Assembly (NCBI GenBank): GCA_030609775.1
Contig: JAUWTD010000003.1
Location: 1 to 52,929 of the forward strand
Source of the DNA: Candidatus Altarchaeota archaeon
GTDB taxonomy: Archaea; Altiarchaeota; Altiarchaeia; IMC4; QMZM01
Reading direction: 5' to 3'
Length of the DNA: 52,929 nucleotides
This document shows positions 10,194-19,701 of the stretch, piece after piece. The translations under genes and the position numbers were made by a program. The notes under the pieces are model-generated. The model ran no database searches. It was not told where the DNA came from and saw only the letters and a list, made by a program, of their open reading frames with translations. Positions within the stretch are counted from its first letter, which is position 1, and every line of letters begins with the position of its first letter.

Positions 10194-11473
10194 AAATCTG
10201 TGTCATTGGTTTAGGAAAGATCGGGCTTCCTTTAGCTGCCCAGTATGCAAGCAAGGGGTTTCCTGTAATCGGATGCGATATAAATCAGGAGGTTGTGGAC
10301 TCAGTTAACTCCGGGATTTCTCATGTAACAGAAGAACCTGGACTGGATGAGAAGGTAAAGGATGCAGTAAAGAAAGGCCTTTTATCTGCGACAACTGATA
10401 CGGTGTCCGCTGTAAAGGAGTCTAATGTCATAGTTATTATTGTTCCGCTGGTAGTTGACCCTAAAGGGAACATAGATTACAGTATTGTTGATTCAGTAAC
10501 AAAGGTTGTTGCAGAAGGTCTGCAGAAAGGTTCATTGGTTGTTTATGAGACAACCCTCCCGGTAGGTGGTACAAGGAATCGTATGGCGCCTATATTGGAG
10601 AAATCCAATCTTAAGTCCGGAGAAGATTTTTATCTGGTGTTTAGCCCTGAGCGAGTATCATCTGGCGTAATGTTTGAGTATCTAGAGGATATTCCCAAGA
10701 TTGTCGGCGGAGTGAATGAAAAATCAACTAAGCAGGGACTTGAATTCTATGAGCGTGTTCTTGATTCAAAGGTTGTTTCTGTTTCGAGTTCGGAGGCGGC
10801 TGAATCAACTAAGTTGTTTGGCATGGTCTACCGGGACATAAATATTGCAGTAGCTAATGAGTTTGCTAAATTCTGTAATGCAAAAGGTTTTGATGTCAAC
10901 GAAATAATCTCTGCTTCGAATACGAATCCTCATTCGCACATACTTCTCCCGGGTATCGGGGTGGGTGGACATTGTGCTCCGGTATACCCTTATTTTCTGA
11001 TAAAGAATGCTGCAGACGCAGGTGTTGACATGGTTCTTTCGAAGGCATCACGGGAGATAAATGATGGGATGCCCGACTTTGCCGTAGGCTTAGTTGAAAA
11101 AGAGTTAGGTTCGCTTAAAGGAAGAAATATTCTTGTTTTGGGTCTCGCCTACAGAGGTAACGTGAAAGAGACTTTTTTAAGCCCTTCCCTCTCCATAATA
11201 AAACATCTAGATGATAGGGGGGCGAATGTTTATGTGCATGATCCCCTGTTTTCAGATGATGAGATCAGGCGATTTGGGGCAGAGTCAGCAGGTATGGGAA
11301 ATCTGCCCTCTATTGATGCAGTGATCCTGGTAACAAACCATAAAGAATATGGCAGCATGGATCTCAAAGAGCTCAGAGAGAAAGGTGTACAGATTTTTGT
11401 GGATGGTAGAAACGTTTTTTCCAAAAATGAGTTCAAAGAATCTGGCATAATCTACCGCGGCATTGGAACATAG
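10190..11473 (+). CDS. Nucleotide sugar dehydrogenase (WbpA/WecC-like)
   Basis: ICVIGLGKIGLPLAAQYASKGFPVIGCD; GIGVGGHCAPVYPYF active-site Cys; LGLAYRGNVKET. Confidence 0.93.
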   Translation: MKICVIGLGKIGLPLAAQYASKGFPVIGCDINQEVVDSVNSGISHVTEEPGLDEKVKDAVKKGLLSATTDTVSAVKESNVIVIIVPLVVDPKGNIDYSIVDSVTKVVAEGLQKGSLVVYETTLPVGGTRNRMAPILEKSNLKSGEDFYLVFSPERVSSGVMFEYLEDIPKIVGGVNEKSTKQGLEFYERVLDSKVVSVSSSEAAESTKLFGMVYRDINIAVANEFAKFCNAKGFDVNEIISASNTNPHSHILLPGIGVGGHCAPVYPYFLIKNAADAGVDMVLSKASREINDGMPDFAVGLVEKELGSLKGRNILVLGLAYRGNVKETFLSPSLSIIKHLDDRGANVYVHDPLFSDDEIRRFGAESAGMGNLPSIDAVILVTNHKEYGSMDLKELREKGVQIFVDGRNVFSKNEFKESGIIYRGIGT

Positions 11474-11484
11474 TTTCTCTAAGA

Positions 11485-11736
11485 TCATGGGGGCGTGAGC
11501 ATTCCGCTGAGACTGAGTATCAGGAGGCTTCCGACTCCTGCAAGCCCAAAGACTGCAGTAACTCCGATAGTTGCAAGATTTATCGGAATCGGCAGCTGGA
11601 AGGCGAACTTGAACAGGAAGAGTAAAAACAAACCAACAACTGAATTTACTATAACCTTCTTTAGGACCTTCCAGAATATGTACAGGAACAGTATCAATAC
11701 TACTCCTGTCAAAATATAGGTGAATACCTCATGCAT
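11485..11736 (-). CDS. BofA-like (pro-sigmaK processing inhibitor family) small membrane protein
   Basis: Two to three TM segments with NSVVGLFLLFL ... INLATIGVTAVFGLAGV. Confidence 0.65.
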   Translation of the reverse strand: MHEVFTYILTGVVLILFLYIFWKVLKKVIVNSVVGLFLLFLFKFAFQLPIPINLATIGVTAVFGLAGVGSLLILSLSGMLTPP

Positions 11737-11780
11737 TCTATTTAATACTTAACGATTGCGCTATAAATATATAACCATAA

Positions 11781-11904
11781 GCCCGCGTGGGGTAGCATGG
11801 ATATCCTGAGAGCCTGCGGTGAATATTTTTTCATCTTTTTTTCCCATTGAAAAGAAAAAGGTTCGCAGCGAGCTTTTGACCCGAGTTCAAATCTCGGCGC
11901 GGGC
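11781..11904 (+). tRNA. tRNA-Arg(GCG) with a 51-nt intron (11820..11870) between positions 37 and 38
   Basis: Acceptor GCCCGCG/CGCGGGC, T arm CCGAG-TTCAAAT-CTCGG, anticodon GCG at 11816-11818. Bulge-helix-bulge: CTGC/GCAG central helix with 3-nt bulges GG^T and CG^A. Confidence 0.88.
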
Positions 11905-11929
11905 GATTTTTTTTTATATTATTTAAACA

Positions 11930-13126
11930 ATGCTTAAAAAACTATCTAAAAAAGAAGGGATATCCCCTGAGAAGCTTCAGAGAAGGATTGATAATGGCTC
12001 TATTGTTATTCTTAAGAGTTCTGAGCGAGACATATCTCCCCTTGCGATTGGTGAAGGCGTAAAAGTTAAGGTTAATGCAAATCTTGGAACCTCTTCTGAT
12101 GTTGTTGATCTCCGCAAGGAACTAGATAAGGCCTGGGTGGCTGTGAAATCCGGCTCAGATGCCTTAATGGATTTATCTATTGGAGGGGATCTTGATTTAA
12201 TCCGGAGGGAAATAATAAAAAGTACGGATGTTCCTCTTGGAACCGTGCCCATATACCAGGCCTTCATTGAAAAGCAGGTTGACATGACCTCAGATGATAT
12301 ACTTGACGTCATCGAGAAAAACTGCAAAGACGGCGTTGATTTTCTGACACTGCACTGTGGCATCACAAAAAATATTCTCGATGATCTTGGCAGCAGATCT
12401 ATTCCCATAACAAGCCGGGGTGGAAGTTTTATTGCCGCTTGGATGATTAAGAACAAAAAAGAGAATCCATTATATACGCACTTTGACCATATCCTTGAGA
12501 TAATGGGCAGATATAATACTGTAATAAGTTTAGGTGATGCGCTTCGGCCTGCGTGTATCAAGGATTCGACAGATATTGCTCAGATGCAGGAGTTAGTGAA
12601 CTTAGGACGGCTCACAAAAAGAGCAAGGAAAGCCAAGGTGCCTGTGATTGTTGAAGGTCCCGGGCATGTTCCGTTGGATCAGATTCAGGCTAACATGGTT
12701 CTTGAAAAAAAGATTTGTGGTAACGCCCCCTTTTATGTTCTTGGTCCTTTGGTTACTGATATTGCATTAGGCCATGATCACATATCCGGAGCTATCGGCG
12801 GAGCAATCGCAGCAATGCATGGGGCAGATTTTCTCTGTTATGTCACCCCCTCTGAGCATTTGGGTCTTCCAACTGTAGAAGATGTCCGGGAAGGCGTCAT
12901 AGCATCCAAGATTGCAGCCCACGCAGCCGACATAGTCCGATTAAAGGACACTACACGAGATGATATGATGTCTCAGGCGAGAAGCGAACTTGACTGGGAT
13001 AAAATGTTTGATCTATGCATAGACAAAGACATCCGCATAAAATACGATAGGTTAGTAGATAAAGGCACATGTACTATGTGCGGTAAATACTGTGCCTTAA
13101 AGATTGTTAAAGATTATTTGAAATAG
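11930..13126 (+). CDS. thiC: Phosphomethylpyrimidine synthase ThiC
   Basis: NGSIVI..., TVPIYQAF, FLTLHCGIT, SRGGSFIAAWM, EGPGHVPLDQI, GAIGGAIAAMHGADFLCYVTPSEHLGLP, C-terminal Cys cluster. Confidence 0.93.
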   Translation: MLKKLSKKEGISPEKLQRRIDNGSIVILKSSERDISPLAIGEGVKVKVNANLGTSSDVVDLRKELDKAWVAVKSGSDALMDLSIGGDLDLIRREIIKSTDVPLGTVPIYQAFIEKQVDMTSDDILDVIEKNCKDGVDFLTLHCGITKNILDDLGSRSIPITSRGGSFIAAWMIKNKKENPLYTHFDHILEIMGRYNTVISLGDALRPACIKDSTDIAQMQELVNLGRLTKRARKAKVPVIVEGPGHVPLDQIQANMVLEKKICGNAPFYVLGPLVTDIALGHDHISGAIGGAIAAMHGADFLCYVTPSEHLGLPTVEDVREGVIASKIAAHAADIVRLKDTTRDDMMSQARSELDWDKMFDLCIDKDIRIKYDRLVDKGTCTMCGKYCALKIVKDYLK

Positions 13127-13184
13127 GTTTATTATATCATAAAATAAGTTTATTATATCATTTATCTATTAATAAGATTATATA

Positions 13185-13847
13185 ATGGATTTAACATTTA
13201 TCCTTGGATCATTTGGTCCTTTGGATCTTACCTTTGTTGTGAAATCTTTTGTTGCTTTATTTGTTATCATTGATGTCTTCGGTCTTTTGCCGATATTTAT
13301 GTCGCTTCTTGAGGATTACAACGAGGAAGATAAACAGGCCATGATCCGGATGGCTACAAGGACTGCTGCTATTGTGTTGCTTATTTTAACCTTATTTGGT
13401 AACTTCATTTTTATGATTCTTGGCATAAACCTGTATTCTTTCCGGATTGCTGGCGGAATAATTTTGTTAATCATCTCTGTTGAGATGTTGTTTGGCCGGA
13501 AAACGCGGACGGGTTCATCAGAGAGCATTGATTTAGAGAAAGAGGATATTGCGGTGACGCCTATGGCCATTCCCTTACTCACCGGGCCTGGTGCCATCAC
13601 TACTGGAATAATTCTTTTTGAGGAGGCAGCAACGGTGTTAAATAGGGTGTTTCTCTTTGTGAATATACTTCTTGTTTTCTGGGTGGCTTTTAAGATATTC
13701 TCTCGTCTGGATCTTGTTTACAAGGTCTTAGGGCATACTGGAGCAAAGGTTTTGACAAGGGTTATGGGTTTGATGCTTTCTGCAATCTCTGTGCAGTTTA
13801 TCATATCCGGCATATCTGAGGCAATAAAGTCTGGGATCATGGGCTAA
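13185..13847 (+). CDS. MarC-family integral membrane protein
   Basis: FVALFVIIDVFGLLPIFMSL ... AVTPMAIPLLTGPGAITTGIIL; MarC/NAAT signature. Confidence 0.88.
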   Translation: MDLTFILGSFGPLDLTFVVKSFVALFVIIDVFGLLPIFMSLLEDYNEEDKQAMIRMATRTAAIVLLILTLFGNFIFMILGINLYSFRIAGGIILLIISVEMLFGRKTRTGSSESIDLEKEDIAVTPMAIPLLTGPGAITTGIILFEEAATVLNRVFLFVNILLVFWVAFKIFSRLDLVYKVLGHTGAKVLTRVMGLMLSAISVQFIISGISEAIKSGIMG

Positions 13848-13860
13848 ATCCCCAAAATCC

Positions 13861-14334
13861 CTAATATTCTTCTGTTCCTTCTTTCTTGTCTAAGTCTATG
13901 TGGGATATTATTATCCCGGCATTCTTCATGATTTCAAGCCCTTCTTTATCAGTATATTCTCCGCTCACAACAACCCGTGCTATCCCTGCGTTAACGATTA
14001 GTCTAGCGCAGATCTTACATGGGAAGGCGTTAATGTATAGTGTGCACTTTCGGCTTTTCCTCCCTGCCTGGATGAGTGCATTCTGTTCTGCATGTACGCC
14101 CGGGCAGATTTCATGCCCTGTGCCGCTTTCTACGTTGTTTTTATTCTTTATGCATCCCACATCCTGACAGTGCGGTGCGTTTCTGACAACGCCGTTGTAG
14201 CCGGTGGCAACTATTTCATGGTCCTGGGTCACTATCACTGAGCCGAATTGGTGTCTTATGCATGTTGATCTTAAGGAAACATCTAAGGCAATCTTTGAGA
14301 AGTATTCATCCCATGAGGGTCTACATGTTTTCAT
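13861..14334 (-). CDS. Deoxycytidylate (dCMP) deaminase/ComEB-like
   Basis: Zn motifs HAEQNA and PCKICARLI; MKTCRPSWDEYFSKIAL N-terminus. Confidence 0.9.
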   Translation of the reverse strand: MKTCRPSWDEYFSKIALDVSLRSTCIRHQFGSVIVTQDHEIVATGYNGVVRNAPHCQDVGCIKNKNNVESGTGHEICPGVHAEQNALIQAGRKSRKCTLYINAFPCKICARLIVNAGIARVVVSGEYTDKEGLEIMKNAGIIISHIDLDKKEGTEEY

Positions 14335-14416
14335 CTTTAACTATTTATTTTTTATCTAAAAATTAGAATAGTATCTTATTGATAAAAAGATAGAATAAAA
14401 AAGTAGGATAAAAAAA

Positions 14417-14806
14417 ATGGAAAAGAAGATTGGAAACATGAAGGATCTTAAGGCAGGCAAATATGTATTAATTGATAATGAGCCTTGCAGAGTCGTAAGT
14501 GTCACACACTCAAAGCCTGGGAAACACGGTGGGGCGAAGGCAAGGATTGATGCAGTCGGTATTTTTGATGGGCAGAAGAGGAATTTGATGGGGCCAATAA
14601 GTAACAATGTAGATGTTCCGATAATTAACAAAAACAATGCGCAGGTACTCAATGTTATTGGTGATACTGTGCAGTTGATGGATATGTCTTCATATGAAAC
14701 ATTTGAGCTTCCTGTTCCTAATGAGCTAAAGGGGCAGTTATCTGAAGGAATTGAAGTGCTCTATATGGAGTCGATGGGTAAACGGCTTATCTTGAAGCCG
14801 CAGTAA
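14417..14806 (+). CDS. Translation initiation factor 5A (aIF5A)
   Basis: Hypusination loop SKPGKHGGAKARIDAVGIFDG. Confidence 0.96.
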   Translation: MEKKIGNMKDLKAGKYVLIDNEPCRVVSVTHSKPGKHGGAKARIDAVGIFDGQKRNLMGPISNNVDVPIINKNNAQVLNVIGDTVQLMDMSSYETFELPVPNELKGQLSEGIEVLYMESMGKRLILKPQ

Positions 14807-14822
14807 TAAAAAAAAATAGGGT

Positions 14823-16904
14823 ATGATGAAAAATAGGATAATATTTTTTTTTATTTTAGTCCTTGTCGGATGCTGTATTGTCGGATGCTGCATTGTCGGA
14901 TGCTGTAGTGCGCAGGTTTATTCTCCGTTATCTGAGAAATGGTCATATAACCTGAAATCAGATGAACTCTATACGATAGATGCTGATAAGGATGGGCTTC
15001 TTGAGCTTTATGCTGTGTCATACAGTAACCGTGCAGGCTGCATATCTTTTTTTGATTATGATGGAACCTATGTGAGGCGGAACTGCATCTCTGGATACGG
15101 TAAACTCAAGTATCCGCATGCAAGAGAAGAGATTAACTTTATGTATCTGGATGATATAAACCATGACGGTGTTTTGGATGTTTTAGCAGCGTCAAGCATC
15201 ATAGGAGGAAGTGTAAATGTAAAGAAGCTATACATAATCCACAGGGAGTATGTAGCCGGATTAAAACGTTATGAGTATGACTTTAAATGGGATTATACTC
15301 CGGGTAACATAATCACCGATATCAAGTTAGTGGACATTGATGGTGATGAGTGGACTGATATAATTGCTTCTTCTCTGGATTCTAATGTATATGTCCTTGG
15401 TCAGGACAGGAAATTAAAATATTCCTATGATCTTGGTGGGGGGGTCTGGAGCATATTCGCATCAGATATCGACGCCGACGGAAGAATTGAAATAATAGCT
15501 GGAGCATATTCTGGCATCTTTCTTCTGGAAGATGAGAAAATAACCTGGAATTATAGTGTAGGTGAAAGGATAATTGAGGTCTATGCCTCAGACTTAAATG
15601 AAGATAATTTATCTGAAATCTTGGCTCTCTCTGCGAATATGGTGTACTTATTAGATGTTAACGGATCACGCTTATGGATGAAACCTATAGATAATCTTGT
15701 TGATTCCTGGATAGCGGATGTAGACAATGATGGTAATATGGACATACTGTTGTTAACGAAGGATTCATTATGTTCTCTTGACGCTGAAGGAAACATGCGC
15801 TGGCAGTATGGTTTCGATGAGCAGCCTCTCACATTAACTATTGATTTATACAATAACATATTTGTTGGCTCAGCAGATAAGCTCTACAGGCTTGCAGTAG
15901 ATCAAGACTATTTCCTGAACAAGAGGGCGGAGGAATCCTATTTGTTGGCATATAATCTTTATCTGAACGGCGACTATGATGAGGCGCGCGTTTATGCAAC
16001 GAGAGCAAAGCAGATGTTTTTGATGGTAAATAATACCGATGGCACTTTCAAGTGTGATTTCATATTCCTCGTAACTAAGCTGAATTCAAGTACTGTAGAT
16101 AAAAGAGGGGAAGCAGACAAATACTATGCTGAGGCTGTCAGGCTTCTTGATTTGGGGTCATTTGATGAGGCGAGAGATTATGCTGAAATGTCTTTACATA
16201 TCTACTTGGAAATTAATGACCGCAACAGTGCAATAAAATGCGATCTTCTCCGGGCAAATATTGACAAGAAAAGCATAGATTCTAAGGTAAATAAGGCCTC
16301 GTGGCACTATACGAATGCATTAGATTCCTTATCCTCTCTTATGTTTGATGGTGCCTCTGCGCATGCGCAGGATGCATTGGTGATCTATACTGAGTTAAAT
16401 GACTCCTCAGGCATTATGAAATCTAAATCCTTACTTTCCACGATTGCGTTGACTAAGAAAAGACATGATGCCAATCTTTTTTGTAATATCTCCTTTCAGT
16501 TATTTGATTCAGAAGAGTATGATAATGCATCGATACATGCAGAGAAGGCAATAGACTTATATGTTGAATTAGCTGATGGGGAGAAGGCTATAGGGTGCGG
16601 GCGTTTATTTAATTTATCTGTTAAATATGTCGAAGCTGAATCCTATTATGATCTTGCAATGGATAATTATCGTTCTTCTAATCTAGATAATGCATCATTC
16701 TACGTATTAGAGGCAAAGGCCCTCTATGGGGAATTAAATAATTCTAAACGAGTTGATAGCTGTGATTTCTTACTCACTGAAATAGAGAAAGCAAAAATAG
16801 GTGTTTTTATAGATTATGCAATATATGCGACACCCATTGTATTTTTCCTGCTTTTGATACTTTTTTTGAATAGGCGTCGTAGACTCAGGAAACAAGGGCT
16901 TTAA
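14823..16904 (+). CDS. Surface-anchored FG-GAP/beta-propeller plus TPR-like protein with C-terminal TM
   Basis: Signal peptide; repeats DINHDGVLDVLAAS, DIDGDEWTDIIASS, DIDADGRIEIIAG, DVDNDGNMDILLL; then Tyr/Ala helical repeats (YAEAVRLLDLGSFDEARDYAEMSL); TM plus RRRRLRKQ tail. Confidence 0.75.
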   Translation: MMKNRIIFFFILVLVGCCIVGCCIVGCCSAQVYSPLSEKWSYNLKSDELYTIDADKDGLLELYAVSYSNRAGCISFFDYDGTYVRRNCISGYGKLKYPHAREEINFMYLDDINHDGVLDVLAASSIIGGSVNVKKLYIIHREYVAGLKRYEYDFKWDYTPGNIITDIKLVDIDGDEWTDIIASSLDSNVYVLGQDRKLKYSYDLGGGVWSIFASDIDADGRIEIIAGAYSGIFLLEDEKITWNYSVGERIIEVYASDLNEDNLSEILALSANMVYLLDVNGSRLWMKPIDNLVDSWIADVDNDGNMDILLLTKDSLCSLDAEGNMRWQYGFDEQPLTLTIDLYNNIFVGSADKLYRLAVDQDYFLNKRAEESYLLAYNLYLNGDYDEARVYATRAKQMFLMVNNTDGTFKCDFIFLVTKLNSSTVDKRGEADKYYAEAVRLLDLGSFDEARDYAEMSLHIYLEINDRNSAIKCDLLRANIDKKSIDSKVNKASWHYTNALDSLSSLMFDGASAHAQDALVIYTELNDSSGIMKSKSLLSTIALTKKRHDANLFCNISFQLFDSEEYDNASIHAEKAIDLYVELADGEKAIGCGRLFNLSVKYVEAESYYDLAMDNYRSSNLDNASFYVLEAKALYGELNNSKRVDSCDFLLTEIEKAKIGVFIDYAIYATPIVFFLLLILFLNRRRRLRKQGL

Positions 16905-16909
16905 ACGAT

Positions 16910-18139
16910 TTATTCACTGTAGATTGTGTTCCTTACAACCGAACCTGCTTCAACATATGCTCCTGGATAGATGGATCTTCCCGGCATTATGGATACGTTT
17001 ATCCCGGTTTTTACGTTGTCTCCCATAAGGCAGCCGAATTTTCTTCTACCTGATTTTGTTAATTTATCTTTTATCTCTATTCTTATTTCATCATTGTCGA
17101 CTCTGAGATTGGCGACGGTTGTTCCTGCACCGAAGTTGCATTTTTCCCCTATCATAGAGTCTCCTACATATGATAGGTGGCATATGTTAGTATCAGACAT
17201 GATAATCGAGTTTTTGATTTCTACGCCGTTACCTATTCTCGCCCTATCTTGTATGGTTGAGTATGGTCTAATATATGAGTTTGGTCCGATGACACAGTTT
17301 TTGCCGATATAGCATGGGCCTTCAATATATGTTCCTGATTTGATGATTGAACCTTTTCCTATATGTACTGGACCCTTTATCGTCACATATTTTTCTAATA
17401 TAACCTCTTTATCTTGTTTAAGTTTCATCTCCTTCATGACCATCTCATTTGCGTTCAGAAGATCCCATGGTCTGCCTACGTCAATCCATCTACCCTCCCC
17501 CTCGAAGCCGTAAACCTCTTTTTTATCTATCATGATTCTGATAGCGTCTGTTATCTCATATTCTAGTCTAGCTGATTTCTCTATTGATTTAATAGTATCA
17601 AACACCCCCTTATTGAAGATGTATATGCCTGCATTCGCTAGATCTCCTTCTGGATTCTCTGGTTTTTCCTCTATGTCTATAACCTTGTTTCCTGTTAGCT
17701 TGACTATGCCAAACTCTTTTGGATTATTGACCCTTACAAGGCAAAGGCTTGCATTAGCGTTACTTTTTTTGTGGTTTTCGGCGAGGTTTTTAATCAGTTC
17801 CTTTGATGTGATCAAATCGCCGTTCATGACAAGGAAATCCTCGGTTATCTTGTCTTTTACCATAGAGATCGCATGCGCTGTTCCAAGCTGTTCTTTTTGT
17901 ATAATATATTCCAGCCTAAGTCCGTTGAATTGTTCCCCGAAATAATTTTTTATCTCCTCGCTTCTGTAACCTACGATAATGTAGGCTTTCTTAAATCCGT
18001 TTTCTGATAGGGCTTCCAGATCCCATTCAATTATGGGTTTCCCTGCTACGGGCAGCATTGGTTTCGGTCTCGTGCATGTGAGCGGTCGAAGCCGTGTTCC
18101 CTCTCCTGCGGCAAGAATTACTGCATCCATCTTATTCAA
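16910..18139 (-). CDS. GlmU-like bifunctional sugar-1-phosphate nucleotidyltransferase/acetyltransferase
   Basis: MDAVILAAGEGTRLRPLTCTRPKPMLPVAGKPIIEWDL followed by a C-terminal hexapeptide domain. Confidence 0.9.
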   Translation of the reverse strand: MNKMDAVILAAGEGTRLRPLTCTRPKPMLPVAGKPIIEWDLEALSENGFKKAYIIVGYRSEEIKNYFGEQFNGLRLEYIIQKEQLGTAHAISMVKDKITEDFLVMNGDLITSKELIKNLAENHKKSNANASLCLVRVNNPKEFGIVKLTGNKVIDIEEKPENPEGDLANAGIYIFNKGVFDTIKSIEKSARLEYEITDAIRIMIDKKEVYGFEGEGRWIDVGRPWDLLNANEMVMKEMKLKQDKEVILEKYVTIKGPVHIGKGSIIKSGTYIEGPCYIGKNCVIGPNSYIRPYSTIQDRARIGNGVEIKNSIIMSDTNICHLSYVGDSMIGEKCNFGAGTTVANLRVDNDEIRIEIKDKLTKSGRRKFGCLMGDNVKTGINVSIMPGRSIYPGAYVEAGSVVRNTIYSE

Positions 18140-18363
18140 GGGGCCTTTTCGGCGACTACGTATCCTTCACTCCAGTTAGGGGCTAGTTTTTTCATCTTTT
18201 TATGGAAGTCTTTTTTCATCACCGCCTCCCCATCCTCTCTTTTAACATTCTTCAAGTCCACGACATAATGGGTTTCATCGCTCTGAGGTATATTCTCCAG
18301 TATCTCGGAGAAGCTCTCTATTAATTTAATACCTTCTTTCTCTATCTTTTTTTTATCAAGCAT
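18136..18363 (-). CDS. GatC-like small protein (Asp/Glu-tRNA amidotransferase subunit C family)
   Basis: HYVVDLKNVKREDGEA ... LAPNWSEGYVVAEKAP resembles the GatC C-terminal pattern; overlaps the GlmU-like start by 4 nt. Confidence 0.5.
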   Translation of the reverse strand: MLDKKKIEKEGIKLIESFSEILENIPQSDETHYVVDLKNVKREDGEAVMKKDFHKKMKKLAPNWSEGYVVAEKAP

Positions 18364-18424
18364 TTTAGTGGTGTAGTATTAATGTAGTATTAATAGAGAA
18401 TATTGGAATCATAGAATAAAAATT

Positions 18425-18901
18425 TTATTCAACTATTCCAGTTATCCTCCCTCGGTCTGTGTGATTGTAACTATGGCCTGAAATCATTTGGGTGTAGGTT
18501 ATGGTCAGATTAACCTTGAATGCGTCACCCACCATCTTTGAGGTGTCACATATACTGTTGGCATCTGAAACTTTTACGGCCGAACCTGAGTCCATTGTGG
18601 CGCTTTCCGGATCTAATCTACCTACGCAATCTCCTCCTGCCGTGATATTCAGATCGCTTATGAATGTGCCGGCTCCGTTACTAAGTATGAAACTTAACCC
18701 GTTAACGGTGTCGTATTTGATACCTGGTTCGAATGGCTTCATCTTAGCGAATCCGTTTGCCATGTTTATGCCCTCCGGGTTCCCTCCAAAAACACCCATC
18801 TTCCAAAGCATTACCCCCACAATCATAACAACGAGAATAGCCCAGCCATAAGTCATCAGATACTCCATGGCTCCCTGACCTTTTACGTCTGAGATCTGCA
18901 T
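18425..18901 (-). CDS. Class III signal-peptide pilin-like protein
   Basis: MQISDVKG-QGAMEYLMTYGWAILVVMIVGVMLW; paralog of the ORF at 19013. Confidence 0.85.
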   Translation of the reverse strand: MQISDVKGQGAMEYLMTYGWAILVVMIVGVMLWKMGVFGGNPEGINMANGFAKMKPFEPGIKYDTVNGLSFILSNGAGTFISDLNITAGGDCVGRLDPESATMDSGSAVKVSDANSICDTSKMVGDAFKVNLTITYTQMISGHSYNHTDRGRITGIVE

Positions 18902-19012
18902 AAAAAAATTTAGGTAGCCGTTAGATAAAAACTTATCGATATTTTGTCAGAACAAGAGAATATAAAAAAAATATAAAAGAAAAAAAAGAAAAAGGATGAT
19001 GGGTAGTTTATT

Positions 19013-19483
19013 TTACTCTGCTACACCGTTTATCCTTCCTCGGTCTGTGTGGGTTATAACCTGACCTGCTACTGTCTGGCTATATGAGATGTTTATGTTC
19101 ACAGAAAACGAATCACCCACAGCTTTAGGACCGCAGGTAGTACCTGTAACTATTGTCGTAGCACCTGCTGTCAATGTAGTTGCTGCGGCACTTGCAACTG
19201 TGCAATCTCCGCTCGCAGTTACGTTCACACCACTGATAGATGTGCCTGCTCCGTTATTTATAACAAAACTAAGAGTTGATCCAGTATACTTGATACTCGG
19301 CTCAAACGGTTTTATCTTAGCGAATCCTACGGCGGTGTTCACTGCTCCTGGTCCTCCTCCGAAGACTCCGAGCTGCCATAGTACAACTCCAACAATCATC
19401 ACGACGAGTATGGCCCAACCATACGTCATCAAATACTCCATAGCACCTTGTCCTTTATTATTATCCAAACTCATTTTACTCAT
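19013..19483 (-). CDS. Class III signal-peptide pilin-like protein
   Basis: MSKMSLDNNKG-QGAMEYLMTYGWAILVVMIVGVVLW; same conserved Cys pair and HTDRGRI C-terminus as the 18425 paralog. Confidence 0.85.
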   Translation of the reverse strand: MSKMSLDNNKGQGAMEYLMTYGWAILVVMIVGVVLWQLGVFGGGPGAVNTAVGFAKIKPFEPSIKYTGSTLSFVINNGAGTSISGVNVTASGDCTVASAAATTLTAGATTIVTGTTCGPKAVGDSFSVNINISYSQTVAGQVITHTDRGRINGVAE

Positions 19484-19701
19484 TTTATTTTTTTCACCTC
19501 AAAAATCTATTCCACACCAAAAAAGATATACTAGCCCATTAAACCACCTAATGTTAAGTATAATCTCATTATGTTAATTCACGTATAAATACCTTTCGGT
19601 TTACTTGTGGCTTTCCCTGCGCAATAGGTATGTATATTATGCATATGCGCCGGGTTATATATGTGTTTATATAATTTATCCGTTGGAATCATAAATTAAT
19701 T

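Noticed and set aside
13058-13126. ThiC C-terminal cluster CTMCGKYC reads as CX2CX3C rather than the textbook CX2CX4C
   Set aside because: I could not exclude that this spacing is ordinary for archaeal/anaerobic ThiC; needs an alignment before being called unusual.
13127-13161. GTTTATTATATCAT direct repeat between thiC and the marC-like gene
   Set aside because: Two copies of low-complexity AT sequence; could be promoter slippage, no further support.
18370-18393. TGTAGTATTAA tandem pair upstream of the GatC-like gene
   Set aside because: Short low-complexity duplication in an intergenic AT region; not distinguishable from chance.
19618-19650. GCGC...GCATATGCGC near-palindromes upstream of the NERD gene
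   Set aside because: Imperfect, AT-rich and without conservation information; could be promoter context only.
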